From Actinomycetes bacterium (GTDB lineage Bacteria; Actinomycetota; Acidimicrobiia; Acidimicrobiales; UBA8190), in NCBI GenBank assembly GCA_021819525.1, contig JAKAQW010000016.1:1-37652 (forward strand): a stretch of DNA of 37,652 nt. Reading direction: 5' to 3'. Under the pieces are notes generated by a model. It searched no databases. It worked only from the letters and a program-made list of their open reading frames with translations, and was not told the DNA's origin. Shown here piece after piece: positions 14,499 through 22,899 of this stretch. The stretch's first letter is position 1. Each line of letters opens with the position of its first letter. A program made the position numbers and the translations under genes.

Positions 14499-15820
14499 GC
14501 GGTCGCGACGCCGATCCGCTCGGCGGTGCGGTGAGCGACGGGATCCTCGTCGTCGGCGGCGGGATCGCAGGGATCACCGCTGCCCTCGAAGCAGCCGAGG
14601 CCGGGGTCCAGGTGTACCTGGTCGAGAAGAGCGCGCACCTCGGGGGGCGCGTCGCCCAGCTCGCGCGGTACTTCCCGAAGCTGTGCCCACCGACGTGTGG
14701 TCTCGAGATCAACTACCGGCGGCTCCGTGAGAACCGCGACGTCCACGTCTTCACGACGGCCGAGGTGGAGGAGATCCGCGGCGAGCCCGGGCACTACGAG
14801 GCGACGATCCGCAGGCACCCCCGCTACGTGAACGACCGCTGCACCGCGTGCGGAGCCTGCAGCGCGCCCTGCCCGGTGGAACGGCCGAACCCGTTCGACT
14901 ACGGGATGAGCACCACCAAGACGATCTCCCTGGGCCACGAGATGGCGTTCCCCATGAAGTACTCCATCGACGCCTCCACATGCCTGTTCGACGACTGTGC
15001 CAAGTGCGTCGACGCCTGCCCCTACGGCGCCGTAGACCTCCACATGGAAGAGGAGAGGATCCAGCTCGAGGTGGGGGCTGTCGTGGTGGCCACCGGCTGG
15101 CAGCCTTACGACGCCGGGGCCATCGCGAACCTGGCCTTCGGCCACTATCCCGACGTCGTCACGAACGTGATGCTCGAGCGGATGCTGGCTGAGAACGGCC
15201 CGACCGCAGGACAGGTGCTGCGTCCCTCCGACGGTACACCGGTCAGGAGCGCAGCCTTCGTCCAGTGCGCCGGGTCGCGCGACCGGTTGCACCTCGGCTA
15301 CTGCTCGAGCATCTGCTGCCTTGCCTCGCTCAAGGAAGCGAGCCTGCTCCTGGAACGCAACCCCGAGGCCACGGCGCACGTCTTCTTCATCGACCTTCGC
15401 ACGCCAGGCACCTACGAGGCGTTCGCCACCAAGGTGCTCGCGCATCCGAACGTGCGCACCACCAAGGGCAAGGTGGCCGACATCCTCCAGGACCCCGACA
15501 GCGGTCAGCTCGTGGTGGTGGCCGACGACATGGTCGCCGGAGCGATGCGCCGGCTCCCTGTGGATCTGGTGGTCCTGGCTTCGGGCATGGAGCCCAGCCT
15601 CACCCAGGGCCGACCGGCTGCCGAGGTGGCCTACGACCCCGACGGCTTCGTGGCCGAGGGTGCCGACGGCGGCGGTATCTTCGCTGCCGGCTGCGCGCGG
15701 GCGCCCGTGGACGTGGCCACCGCGACCCTGGATGCCACCGCGGCGGCAATGCGCGCTATCAGGGTGCTGCGACAGGCGACACCGCTGCCGGCGCCGACCG
15801 TGACGGTGCCGGTCCCATGA
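14495..15820 (+). CDS. qmoA: QmoA-like subunit (HdrA-type flavoprotein)
   Basis: QmoA is the first flavoprotein of the quinone-interacting complex that exchanges electrons with APS reductase. The 441-residue protein has an N-terminal FAD motif (VVGGGIAGITAALEA, near residue 20), EKSAHLGGRVAQLARYFPKLCPPTCGLEI with its paired cysteines, CTACGACSAPCPVE and CLFDDCAKCVDACP ligand sets, and a second flavin-fold segment with CAGSRD and YCSSICCLASLKEA. GTG at 14495 overlaps the aprA stop; an in-frame GTG at 14531 is an alternative. The much longer upstream reading in this frame is a shadow of aprA. Its place after aprBA, with qmoB overlapping its stop (ATGA), separates it from the shorter sHdrA encoded further down. 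Confidence 0.92.
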   Translation: MSGRDADPLGGAVSDGILVVGGGIAGITAALEAAEAGVQVYLVEKSAHLGGRVAQLARYFPKLCPPTCGLEINYRRLRENRDVHVFTTAEVEEIRGEPGHYEATIRRHPRYVNDRCTACGACSAPCPVERPNPFDYGMSTTKTISLGHEMAFPMKYSIDASTCLFDDCAKCVDACPYGAVDLHMEEERIQLEVGAVVVATGWQPYDAGAIANLAFGHYPDVVTNVMLERMLAENGPTAGQVLRPSDGTPVRSAAFVQCAGSRDRLHLGYCSSICCLASLKEASLLLERNPEATAHVFFIDLRTPGTYEAFATKVLAHPNVRTTKGKVADILQDPDSGQLVVVADDMVAGAMRRLPVDLVVLASGMEPSLTQGRPAAEVAYDPDGFVAEGADGGGIFAAGCARAPVDVATATLDATAAAMRAIRVLRQATPLPAPTVTVPVP

Positions 15821-17970
15821 GCGCGGAGAAGCGGGCCGGGGTCTACCTCTGCCACGGGTGTGGCATCGGCGACAGCGTCGACGTCGACGCACTGGCGGCC
15901 ACAGCCAGGAGCACCGGTGGCGTGACGGTGACGCGCACCTCTCGGGCGTTCTGCCTCGAGGACGCCGAGCTCATCGCCAGCGACATCGAGGCCCAAGCAC
16001 TCGACGCGGTGGTCGTCGCGGCCTGCTCCCCCAGGGTCAACCGCCAGGTGTTCGGCTTCGGGGCCGTGAAGGTGGAGCGCGTCAACCTGCGCGAGCAGGT
16101 GGCCTGGAGCCACCCACCCCGAGAAGAAGCCACCGAAGAGCTGGCGGCCGATCTGCTCCGCATGGGCATCGCGGCCTGCGGGTACGCCAGCGCGCCCACG
16201 CCCCATACGCAAGCCCACCAGCGCTCCGTCGTGGTGGTGGGAGCAGGGCCGGCCGGGCTCGAAGCTGCCGTCGCCGCTGCCGATGCGGGCTACGCGGTGA
16301 CAGTCGTCGAGCGCGAGCCCGAGGCCGGTGGCTTCCTGCGCCGCATCCATCGGTGCTGGCCTTCACGGCCGAACGTGGACACCTCGCTCGAGAACCCCCA
16401 CCTCGACGAACTGGTCGAGCGGGCCGTCTCCCATCCCAACGTCACGCTGCGAACCTCCACGACGGTCGAGGCGCTGGTGGGCGAGCCCGGGCACTTCGTG
16501 GCGTCGCTCCAGAGCGCGTCCGGCGCGACCGAGGTGGTTGCCGGCTCGGTCGTGCTCGCGACGGGCTCCGAGCCCCTTGCCTCCGAGCACTTCGCCGCCT
16601 ACGGGCTCGGCACGCTCCCCGACGTGATCACCTCCTCGGAGATGGAGGAGCTGGCCCGTCAAGGCGAGATCCGGCGGCCATCGGACGGCCGGGTCGCGTC
16701 GCGCGTAGCGATACTGGCATGTGACGGCCCGAGCGACGACGCCAACCTGCCATACACGGGCACCGTCGCGAGCATGGTGGCGCTCAAGCAGGCCGTCTAC
16801 GTGCACGACAGCCAGCCCGACGCCGAGGTGTTCCTGGTCTACGAGGACATGCAGACCCCGGGCTTCGACGAGCTCTACTACCGGTTCGTGCAACGTCAGC
16901 GAGGCGTGTACCTGGTGCGAGGGCACGTGAGCTCGGTCGATCAGGGAGAAGACGGGCATCTCGGCGTCGTCGCCCGGGACTCGGTGCTGGCGCGTGACGT
17001 TCGCTTCGATGTCGACCTGGTCGTGCTCGACATCGGCATGGTCCCCACCTCTGCACCTTCTCTATCCGAGCCGGTCAACCTGCACCTTAAGTACCTGCAG
17101 GGTGAGGCCATGCCCCTGGAGCGCTCCGGGTTCGTCGACTCGAACTTCCTCTGCTTCCCGTTCGAGACCCGCCGCACCGGTATCTACGCGGCGGGCGCTG
17201 TGCACCGCTCCCAGGATGTGGCTGCCAGCCGGCGCGACGGTGCCGCCGCCGCGTTGAAGGCGGTACAGGTGGTGGAGAAGGCGTCGACCGGGGAGGCGGT
17301 GCACCCACGGGTGGGCGAGCTCGGCTACCCACAGTTCTTCATGCAGAAGTGCACGGCGTGCGGTCGTTGCACCCAGGAGTGCCCTTTCGGGGCACTGGAG
17401 CTCGACGAGGCACGCCACCCGGTCATCAACCCCAACCGCTGCCGGAGATGCGGCATATGCATGGGCGCCTGCCCCGTGCAGGTCATCTCGTTCCCTGACT
17501 ACTCGGTCGAGATGGTGTCCGCCATGCAGAAGGCGGTCGAGCTTCCCGAGGACGACAGCAAGCCGCGGGTGCTGGTGCTGGCCTGTGAGAACGACGCCTA
17601 CCCGGCCATCGACATGATGGGGATCAACCGGCTGCAGTACCCCGCGCACCTCCGGGTGCTGCCCGTGCGCTGTCTCGGCTCGGTGAACGCCATCACGGTC
17701 ACCGATGCCATCCAGCGGGGCTTCGACGGCGTCGCCCTCCTCGGCTGCCGTTCCGGGGAGGACTACCAGTGCCACTTCATCCAGGGCAGCGAGCTGCTCG
17801 GGACCCGCATGGACAACGTACGCGAGACGCTCGGCCGCCTGGCTCTCGAAGAGGACAGGGTGCAGGTCCTCGAGACCTCCATCGCCGATGCCAGGCGCCT
17901 GCCCGACCTCCTCGCCGGCTTCGCCGCCGGCGTCGCCGAACTGGGCCCGAACCCGATGAAAGGCTTCTGA
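15817..17970 (+). CDS. qmoB: QmoB-like subunit (HdrA fused to MvhD/FrhD-type domain)
   Basis: The second flavoprotein of the Qmo complex, 717 residues. It starts with GVYLCHGCGIGDSVDVDAL, where HdrA-like proteins carry their N-terminal domain, followed by CSPRVNRQVFGF. The FAD motif VVVGAGPAGLEAAVAA is near residue 140. Two [4Fe-4S] sites, CTACGRCTQECPFGALEL and CRRCGICMGACPVQVI, lie near 510-560. The C-terminal domain resembles the delta subunit of methyl-viologen hydrogenase (MvhD/FrhD), with LACENDAYPAIDMMG, VRCLGSVN and GCRSGEDYQCHFIQGSELL. This architecture is diagnostic of QmoB. The ATG overlaps the qmoA stop, and the HdrCB-type partner follows five bases after the stop. Confidence 0.92.
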   Translation: MSAEKRAGVYLCHGCGIGDSVDVDALAATARSTGGVTVTRTSRAFCLEDAELIASDIEAQALDAVVVAACSPRVNRQVFGFGAVKVERVNLREQVAWSHPPREEATEELAADLLRMGIAACGYASAPTPHTQAHQRSVVVVGAGPAGLEAAVAAADAGYAVTVVEREPEAGGFLRRIHRCWPSRPNVDTSLENPHLDELVERAVSHPNVTLRTSTTVEALVGEPGHFVASLQSASGATEVVAGSVVLATGSEPLASEHFAAYGLGTLPDVITSSEMEELARQGEIRRPSDGRVASRVAILACDGPSDDANLPYTGTVASMVALKQAVYVHDSQPDAEVFLVYEDMQTPGFDELYYRFVQRQRGVYLVRGHVSSVDQGEDGHLGVVARDSVLARDVRFDVDLVVLDIGMVPTSAPSLSEPVNLHLKYLQGEAMPLERSGFVDSNFLCFPFETRRTGIYAAGAVHRSQDVAASRRDGAAAALKAVQVVEKASTGEAVHPRVGELGYPQFFMQKCTACGRCTQECPFGALELDEARHPVINPNRCRRCGICMGACPVQVISFPDYSVEMVSAMQKAVELPEDDSKPRVLVLACENDAYPAIDMMGINRLQYPAHLRVLPVRCLGSVNAITVTDAIQRGFDGVALLGCRSGEDYQCHFIQGSELLGTRMDNVRETLGRLALEEDRVQVLETSIADARRLPDLLAGFAAGVAELGPNPMKGF

Positions 17971-17974
17971 GGAG

Positions 17975-19219
17975 ATGACCACCACCGAGAAGCCACCCGA
18001 GGCGCTCGCGCCCCTCTCGCTGCAACCCGACCGCGCCTTCACGGACCGGCTGACCGAGCTGGCCGGGGACTCCTTCTCGAGCTGCTACCAGTGCGGGACC
18101 TGCTCGGTCGTCTGCCCGTTCTCCGCCCAGGGCACCCACCTGCCTCGCCAGGAGATGCTCTTCGCCCAGTGGGGGCTCGAGAACGAGCTTCTTTCCAGCC
18201 CCAACCTGTGGATCTGCACGACGTGCGGCAACTGCGCGCGGCTGTGCCCACGCGAGGTGGACATTCCCGGAACGATCCGGGCGGCGAGAGACCTCTACGT
18301 CGCTGCGCGGGACATCCCGAGAGAGCTCTCGACGGCGTTCGAGAGCACCAGCCGTCACGGGAACCCGCTCGGTCAGAGCGCTCGCAAGCGGGCGGCCTGG
18401 GCGTCGGGCGCGGGTGTGGACGTCCCGGTGATGGCGAAGCTGGGCCGGCGAGTGGAAGTGCTGTTCTTCACCGAGTGCTACTGGTCCTACCATCCCCGCG
18501 GGATCGAGGCGGCACAGGCCATGGCCCGCGTCATGGCGGCGCTCGGCACCGACTGGGCCATCCTCGGCACCGAGGAGCAGTGCGTGGCAGACTCGCAGCG
18601 CCTTGCCGGCGAGACGGGCCTGTTCGAGGAGGCGGCTGCCCATAACGTCGAGACGCTGCGCAAGTACGAGTTCGGCCGCATCGTCACGCCCGACCCTCAC
18701 GCCTATAACGCCCTGCGCAACCTCTATCCTCACTACGGCGGGACCTACGAGGTGCAGCACTACACCCAGTTCCTGGCCGAGCGGATGGACGACCTGGAGC
18801 TGCATGCGATCCCGCAGCGCTCGGTCACCTTCCACGACCCCTGCTACCTCGGTCGCCACAACGGCGAGTTCGAGGCGCCACGGCGTCTTCTCGAAGCCAT
18901 TCCCGGGGTCGATCTGATCGAGATGGGGCACTGCAGGGAGGATGGCTACTGCTGCGGCGGGGGCGGCGGAGGGATGTGGAACAGCTCGTTCGTTGCCGAC
19001 CACGTCGACGAGCGCCTGGCGGAGGTGCGGGTCAAGGAGGCCATCGGCACCGGCGCCGACGTGCTCGCCGTGTGCTGCCCGTTCGAGGTGTCACTGTTCG
19101 AGGACGCGCTCAAGTCGACCGGTAACGACGGGAAGATCGTCGTCCGCGACATCGTCGAGCTCCTCGACGAGTCCCACGGCCCGGCGCCTGTCGCCGGTGG
19201 TGCCTCGGCGCCAGGGTGA
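17975..19219 (+). CDS. Soluble HdrC-HdrB fusion replacing QmoC
   Basis: An iron-sulfur protein of 414 residues that takes the place of membrane-bound QmoC. HdrC part: ligands at C37, C40, C43, C47 (CYQCGTCSVVCP) and C81, C84, C87, C91 (CTTCGNCARLCP). HdrB part: a first cysteine-poor CCG-type module (FFTECYWSYHPRG; EEQCVADSQR) and a second full module with HDPCYLGRHNGE, GYCCGGGGGGMW and AVCCPFEV. No membrane helix is seen, so docking to quinone must be indirect. HdrBC is known to replace QmoC in several Gram-positive Qmo clusters. It is clearly paralogous to the fused sHdr subunit at 24696, but unlike that protein it keeps cysteines in the first module. ATG at 17975 sits right after AGGAG, so the real ribosome contact may be the AAAGG further upstream. 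Confidence 0.9.
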   Translation: MTTTEKPPEALAPLSLQPDRAFTDRLTELAGDSFSSCYQCGTCSVVCPFSAQGTHLPRQEMLFAQWGLENELLSSPNLWICTTCGNCARLCPREVDIPGTIRAARDLYVAARDIPRELSTAFESTSRHGNPLGQSARKRAAWASGAGVDVPVMAKLGRRVEVLFFTECYWSYHPRGIEAAQAMARVMAALGTDWAILGTEEQCVADSQRLAGETGLFEEAAAHNVETLRKYEFGRIVTPDPHAYNALRNLYPHYGGTYEVQHYTQFLAERMDDLELHAIPQRSVTFHDPCYLGRHNGEFEAPRRLLEAIPGVDLIEMGHCREDGYCCGGGGGGMWNSSFVADHVDERLAEVRVKEAIGTGADVLAVCCPFEVSLFEDALKSTGNDGKIVVRDIVELLDESHGPAPVAGGASAPG

Positions 19220-19284
19220 CCCGTTGCGCGCAGTGCAGCTGCCGGGGCGCACCGGGGGCCGCATCCCCAGCGTGGCGCGGGCGG

Positions 19285-19461
19285 CACCAGTTCACCGCCC
19301 GGCCGGGCCACGGCAACCTGCCGGCGCGCCGAACGGGAGCTCCGTGGAGCTCGAAGAGCACGGCGTAGCGGTCTCCAACCCGAATTCCCCCTGCCCGTTC
19401 ACCAGCTGGTCCTGCGCACCGCTCGAGACGAGCTCCGTCGGATCAATGAGCGGCGAGGCTC
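19285..19461 (+). pseudogene. Decayed fragment of the four-Cys repeat domain
   Basis: This stretch aligns base by base with the beginning of domain 1 of the large surface protein (6985-7161). PGH.NL, then GSSVELEEHGVAVSNPNSPCPFTSW and APLETSSVGSMSG, match GSYVELEEHGVPVPNPSSTCPLTSS and TPLKTGSVGLVSG. One base is missing soon after AACCTG (near 19320), which throws the two halves into different frames. There is no start, signal or downstream half. It ends where the arsR gene begins on the other strand. It is therefore a broken relic of a third gene of this family. Confidence 0.75.
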
Positions 19462-19846
19462 AGGCGGAGCGCAGCGCGTGCTGCCGGGAGATCTCCTCGT
19501 TCAGCACCCCACGAAGCAGGTCGACAGCCTCGATGATCTTCGGGTACCGCAGCGCGTACACCACATGGCTGCCACGGCGCTCGACGTCGACCAGGCCGCG
19601 GTTCCGCAGCACCGCGAGATGCTGCGATGTGTTCGACTGGGGGGCGCCCAGGATCGACGCGAGCTCGTTGACCGTCCGCGGCCCGTCGCCGAGCGCATAG
19701 ATCACCATCAGCCTCTTGGGCTCGTTTATCGCGGTGCACATCTGGGCGACCAGCTCTTCGAGCTCCTGACGCAGGCGAGGATCGATACCGGGCGCGGACG
19801 CGGGTGCGGGTCCAGGCGTAGCGAGCGGGCGTGCCATGGAGTCCAT
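19460..19846 (-). CDS. ArsR-family winged-helix repressor (sHdrR/SoxR-like)
   Basis: A small DNA-binding repressor transcribed away from the sHdr operon. About 128 residues from ATG 19846; longer (19882) and shorter (19837) starts exist and none has a clear ribosome-binding site. The ArsR fold is visible as NEPKRLMVIYALGDGPRTVNELASILG, then the recognition helix APQSNTSQHLAVLRNRGLV and the wing VERRGSHVVYAL. Related regulators of shdr and sox operons sense sulfur through two conserved cysteines. Here only C37 (AQMC) is present from the 19846 start. The 19882 start would add two N-terminal cysteines (ECLC), so start choice affects any sensing model. Its position suggests control of the tusA-dsrE-hdr operon. 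Confidence 0.8.
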   Translation of the reverse strand: MDSMARPLATPGPAPASAPGIDPRLRQELEELVAQMCTAINEPKRLMVIYALGDGPRTVNELASILGAPQSNTSQHLAVLRNRGLVDVERRGSHVVYALRYPKIIEAVDLLRGVLNEEISRQHALRSA

Positions 19847-19921
19847 GCGCAGAGCATAGCAGAGACATTCGTGGCGGCGCATGTCGAGCTGACGGCAGGT
19901 GCGAGATCGCGAAGAAGGTTC

Positions 19922-19950
19922 TTGCGCTGCGTCCGATATGCCTGTATGCT
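19922..19950 (+). promoter_or_regulatory. Candidate promoter of the sHdr operon
   Basis: TTGCGC (19922-19927) and TATGCT (19945-19950) are separated by exactly 17 bases in the gap between divergent arsR and tusA. The -10 fits the actinobacterial TANNNT pattern and lies in one of the least GC-rich spots here. The predicted start would leave a leader of about 100 bases before tusA. Confidence 0.5.
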
Positions 19951-20006
19951 AATCAACGCAGATCCTGCTGTCTGGGGCCAAATCGCAGGTCTTGTCCGAT
20001 ATGGAC
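19931..20006. promoter_or_regulatory. Candidate ArsR operator pair
   Basis: The ten bases GTCCGATATG occur at 19931-19940, between the proposed -35 and -10, and again at 19994-20003. The second copy extends to an imperfect palindrome GTCCGATATGGAC (19994-20006). ArsR-family repressors bind short AT-centred inverted repeats, so a dimer on each copy would cover the promoter and the early leader. Confidence 0.4.
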
Positions 20007-20057
20007 GCAGGTCCTGTTGGTATCGAGATGGCGAGATCGATCGACCGGGGAGGGGCG

Positions 20058-20297
20058 ATGACAGACACAGCGGCCGACGTAGTCCTCAATTGCGAGGGTA
20101 TGCAGTGCCCGTTGCCGGTAGTGAAGACGGCGCAAGCCATCAAGAACCTCGAATTGGGCCAACTGTTGGAGCTGCTGGCCACCGACCCCGGCGTCGAGCC
20201 CGACATGACCGCGTGGTCGTCGCGTACGGGCAACACCATCGAGGAGATCCGCAAGGACGGTGACGTCTTCCACGTCCTCATTCGTAAAGGGAGCTGA
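20058..20297 (+). CDS. tusA: TusA-type sulfur carrier protein
   Basis: A small cytoplasmic persulfide carrier (79 residues) that feeds sulfane sulfur to the sHdr system. It has the defining CPLPV motif (CPxP, with Cys at residue 17) after NCEGMQ, and the family tail IEEIRKDGDVFHVLIRK. ATG at 20058 follows GGGGAGGGG; the reading that begins at 19992 lacks such a site and adds a non-homologous leader. It is the first gene of the sHdr operon, and the DsrE protein starts two bases after its stop, matching the common tusA-dsrE pairing in sulfur oxidisers. Confidence 0.93.
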   Translation: MTDTAADVVLNCEGMQCPLPVVKTAQAIKNLELGQLLELLATDPGVEPDMTAWSSRTGNTIEEIRKDGDVFHVLIRKGS

Positions 20298-20298
20298 G

Positions 20299-20694
20299 AT
20301 GGCAGTCGGCGCTTGGAGCGGCGACGGGGAAGGCAAGGTCCTCTACGTCCAGACCCATGGGGTGGACGACCCAGGGCGCTGCGCCACCCCGTTCTTCTTG
20401 GCGGCTTCCGCCGCGGCCATGGAGTGCGAGGTGGCCATCTACTTCACCATGTACGGCCCGCAGCTGCTGCAGCGAGCCGTGGTGGACAAGATCGGCCCGA
20501 AGGGCGAGCGGGGCCAGCCGCTGTCGTACTTCATCAAGCAGGCGACGGATCTCGGTGTGCGCCTGTATGTCTGCCAGCCGTCGTTGGATCTGAACGACCT
20601 GCTGATCGAGGATCTCATCGACGGGGTGGAGATGATCGGCGGGGCCTCGTTCAACGAACTGGCCCTGACCGCCGACTCGGTGATCTCGTTCTGA
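20299..20694 (+). CDS. dsrE3: DsrE3-type sulfurtransferase
   Basis: A DsrE-family protein of 131 residues that probably exchanges persulfide sulfur with TusA. The sequence has KVLYVQTHGVDDPGRCATPFFLA near the start, IYFTMYGP in the middle and VRLYVCQPSLDLNDL. The cysteine at residue 92 is at the family's persulfide position. The ending EMIGGASFNELALTADSVISF is typical. An AAGGGAG lies just upstream, and the stop overlaps the hdrC1 start (TGATG). It differs from the DsrE2-type protein at 36874. Whether it is the catalytic or the regulatory DsrE3 subtype cannot be settled by eye. Confidence 0.88.
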   Translation: MAVGAWSGDGEGKVLYVQTHGVDDPGRCATPFFLAASAAAMECEVAIYFTMYGPQLLQRAVVDKIGPKGERGQPLSYFIKQATDLGVRLYVCQPSLDLNDLLIEDLIDGVEMIGGASFNELALTADSVISF

Positions 20695-21509
20695 TGGCGA
20701 TCGGCACCGAGCTCCAGGGCGGCACCGTCACGCAGAGCGGCACCGGTATCGCTCGCGGGGTCGTCGGTGGCAGCCCGGATACGGGGAACGGGGCGATCCT
20801 CGAGGGCAACGCCTTCTTCAAGAACCCCGCGGTGGCCGGCTTCGAGGACGTGGCCTACGAGGAGAAGGAGCGCTTCTTCGAAGCCGTGCGCAGCGACATG
20901 CGCTTCCCGGACTACCTCTACGGGTGCTACGAGTGCGGGATCTGCGTGGCAGTGTGCCCGTCGGCTCGCTTCTACGACTTCAGCCCCCGGCGTATCGCCC
21001 AGGCGGCTGCTCGAAAGGATGTCGCCCTCTTCTACCAGCAGATGCAGGAGGACATCTGGGAGTGCTCCCAGTGCTTCTCGTGCGTGCGCTGCCCACGGGG
21101 CAACAACCCCGGGGGCATCATCACGATCATGCGAGAGGTGGCCATAAACGAGGGCATGGCATCGGCGAAAGAGGCGCTCGAGGGCTACTCGCGCATCGTG
21201 TACAAGATCATGTCCACCGGCACCCAGGTCTCTCCCGACATGCTGCAGCCCGACGCCTTTCCCGACTGGGGGCCCGAAGTGCGTGACGTCTCGGAGCACC
21301 TGGCGCTGTGGCGGCGAGCGCTGCCACCGGAGACGCTGCACACCACCGCCACCAGCTGGGACGTCTCCGAGCGCACCTTGATCGAGCTGTACCTCATATG
21401 GATGGAGACCGGGGCGCTGGACATGATCCGGAACGTCGACGAGAGCCTGCACATGATCCTCGAAGAAGTCATGGAGGAGCGGCTCGAGGAGGAGGGGATC
21501 GAACGATGA
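20694..21509 (+). CDS. hdrC1: sHdr subunit HdrC1 (iron-sulfur protein)
   Basis: An electron-transfer subunit of the sulfur-oxidising heterodisulfide reductase-like complex, 271 residues. Two [4Fe-4S] ligand sets are present: C78, C81, C84, C88 (CYECGICVAVCPS) and C124, C127, C130, C133 (CSQCFSCVRCP). The second set is the compressed CxxCxxCxxCP spacing of HdrC1 rather than a standard ferredoxin. Long helical stretches follow, including LIELYLIWMETGALDMIRNVDESLHMILEE, ending in a very acidic C-terminus. The gene is coupled to dsrE3 by TGATG and to hdrB1 by ATGA. The order hdrC1-hdrB1-hdrA is the hallmark of shdr operons. Confidence 0.92.
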   Translation: MAIGTELQGGTVTQSGTGIARGVVGGSPDTGNGAILEGNAFFKNPAVAGFEDVAYEEKERFFEAVRSDMRFPDYLYGCYECGICVAVCPSARFYDFSPRRIAQAAARKDVALFYQQMQEDIWECSQCFSCVRCPRGNNPGGIITIMREVAINEGMASAKEALEGYSRIVYKIMSTGTQVSPDMLQPDAFPDWGPEVRDVSEHLALWRRALPPETLHTTATSWDVSERTLIELYLIWMETGALDMIRNVDESLHMILEEVMEERLEEEGIER

Positions 21510-22714
21510 CGACCCGAAGTGCCACACCAGTGTCGGTGATCTTGCAGAAGAAGCAGCATTTCGAGCGTGATCCGGAGCGTCTGCCGGTGGACTTCCACGA
21601 CCGGCTCTACGAGCTCGAGGCGGCCGGGGAGCTGGTCGTGCAGCGCCCACCGGATCCGACCGACGTCGTCACGGTCCCCACCAAGTACGGCCGACCCAAG
21701 GTGATACCCCGAGGGCATCTGTGGCACCACAAGTCCTGTGGTCAGTGCGGGCATATCCCGGGCTACTCCACCTCGATCTTCTGGGTGATGCGGAAGCTCG
21801 GCTACGAGTACCACGACCCACGCGACCAGACGTCGTGCACGGCGTGGAACTACTACGCGAGCGCAACGTCGAACCCCGCGGCGCAGGCAGCCGTGGCGTT
21901 ACGGAATTTCGCCGCTGCGTACGAGTCGGGCTACTACCCGCTCATCCACTGCGCCACCTCCTACGGGCATTACAAGGAAGTGCGCGGGGAGCTGCTGCGC
22001 CATCCCGAGCTGCGCCAGCAGGTCCGCCAGGTGATGGACAAGCTGGGCAAGCCCATGGTGCTCCCCGAGGAGATCGTGCACTACTCGGAGTGGTTCTACG
22101 CCATGCGCGACGAGATCGCCGCTCGTCAGGTACGGGACTTCTCCGGTATCGGGGTGACCGTGCACCCGGCCTGTCACTATTACAAGCTGGTCGAAGGGGA
22201 TGCCATCTACGACCCAGACGTCTACCAGGGGCAACGGACCGCCGTGGTCACCGGTCTGGCCGAATCGCTCGGTGCCGAGGTCCGGGAGTACTCGACATGG
22301 TACGACTGCTGCGGTTTCGGGTTCCGCCACATACTGGTGCAGCGTGACTTCACCCGTTCGTTCGCCACGATGCGCAAGATCGAGGTCATGAAGGAAGAGG
22401 CGAACCCCGACGTCGTGCTCACACACGACACGGGATGTGTCACCACCCTCGACAAGAGCCAGTTCGCCGCCCAGGCGCACGACCGCAAGGTCGGGGTGGC
22501 CGTGATGTCCGAGGCCCAGTTCGCCGCGCTGGCCATGGGGGCTCATCCCTACAAGGTCTGCCAGCTGCACTGGCATTCGGCGGACTACCGGCCGCTGCTC
22601 GAGAAGATGGGCATCGACTGGCGCCAGGCGTGGGCCGAGTTCGAGGACGAGGTCAAGCGGCTCGAGCGGGGAGACGTACAGTACTTGACGTGGGACGACG
22701 TGGACGCCTCCTGA
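21506..22714 (+). CDS. hdrB1: sHdr subunit HdrB1 (CCG-domain, cubane iron-sulfur)
   Basis: The putative catalytic disulfide/sulfur-handling subunit, 402 residues. Family members bind noncanonical [4Fe-4S] clusters through CCG domains. The first module shows HHKSCGQCGHIPGYS (C78, C81) and QTSCTAWNYYASA. The second shows HPACHYYKL, YDCCGFGFRH and HDTGCVTTLDKSQF. The C-terminus has HPYKVCQLHWHSADYRPLLEKMGIDW, a helper histidine/cysteine segment typical of sHdrB1. ATG 21506 overlaps the hdrC1 stop. Unlike its neighbours, it is followed by a 185-base gap before hdrA. Confidence 0.92.
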   Translation: MTTRSATPVSVILQKKQHFERDPERLPVDFHDRLYELEAAGELVVQRPPDPTDVVTVPTKYGRPKVIPRGHLWHHKSCGQCGHIPGYSTSIFWVMRKLGYEYHDPRDQTSCTAWNYYASATSNPAAQAAVALRNFAAAYESGYYPLIHCATSYGHYKEVRGELLRHPELRQQVRQVMDKLGKPMVLPEEIVHYSEWFYAMRDEIAARQVRDFSGIGVTVHPACHYYKLVEGDAIYDPDVYQGQRTAVVTGLAESLGAEVREYSTWYDCCGFGFRHILVQRDFTRSFATMRKIEVMKEEANPDVVLTHDTGCVTTLDKSQFAAQAHDRKVGVAVMSEAQFAALAMGAHPYKVCQLHWHSADYRPLLEKMGIDWRQAWAEFEDEVKRLERGDVQYLTWDDVDAS

Positions 22715-22899
22715 CCAGGGGCAGCCGTACCAGCACCGGGTGCGTTCCGTGGTTCACCGGGCAGGGACCGAGCGCGGCTTGCGGACGCTTGGGCGCCGGC
22801 GACGCCCAGCGTCATCGGTCGGTCGGAGGACCGCTGCTCGGCACCGAGGACGAGACAGTTCGATCTGGGGCCATGGGTCCCAGCAGAGGGGAGGGGTTC
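22715..22899. other. 185-base gap inside the sHdr operon
   Basis: The only sizeable break among otherwise overlapping sHdr genes. It is GC-rich, contains a GGGCGCCGGCGACGCCC inverted repeat near 22790, and no ORF with a ribosome-binding site. It may hold an internal processing, attenuation or promoter site; none is clear. Confidence 0.35.

Noticed and set aside
12181-19219. Sulfate reduction as the main role of aprBA-qmo
   Set aside because: sat is broken here and the neighbouring genes are of the oxidising sHdr type; not strictly excluded, since direction cannot be read from sequence.
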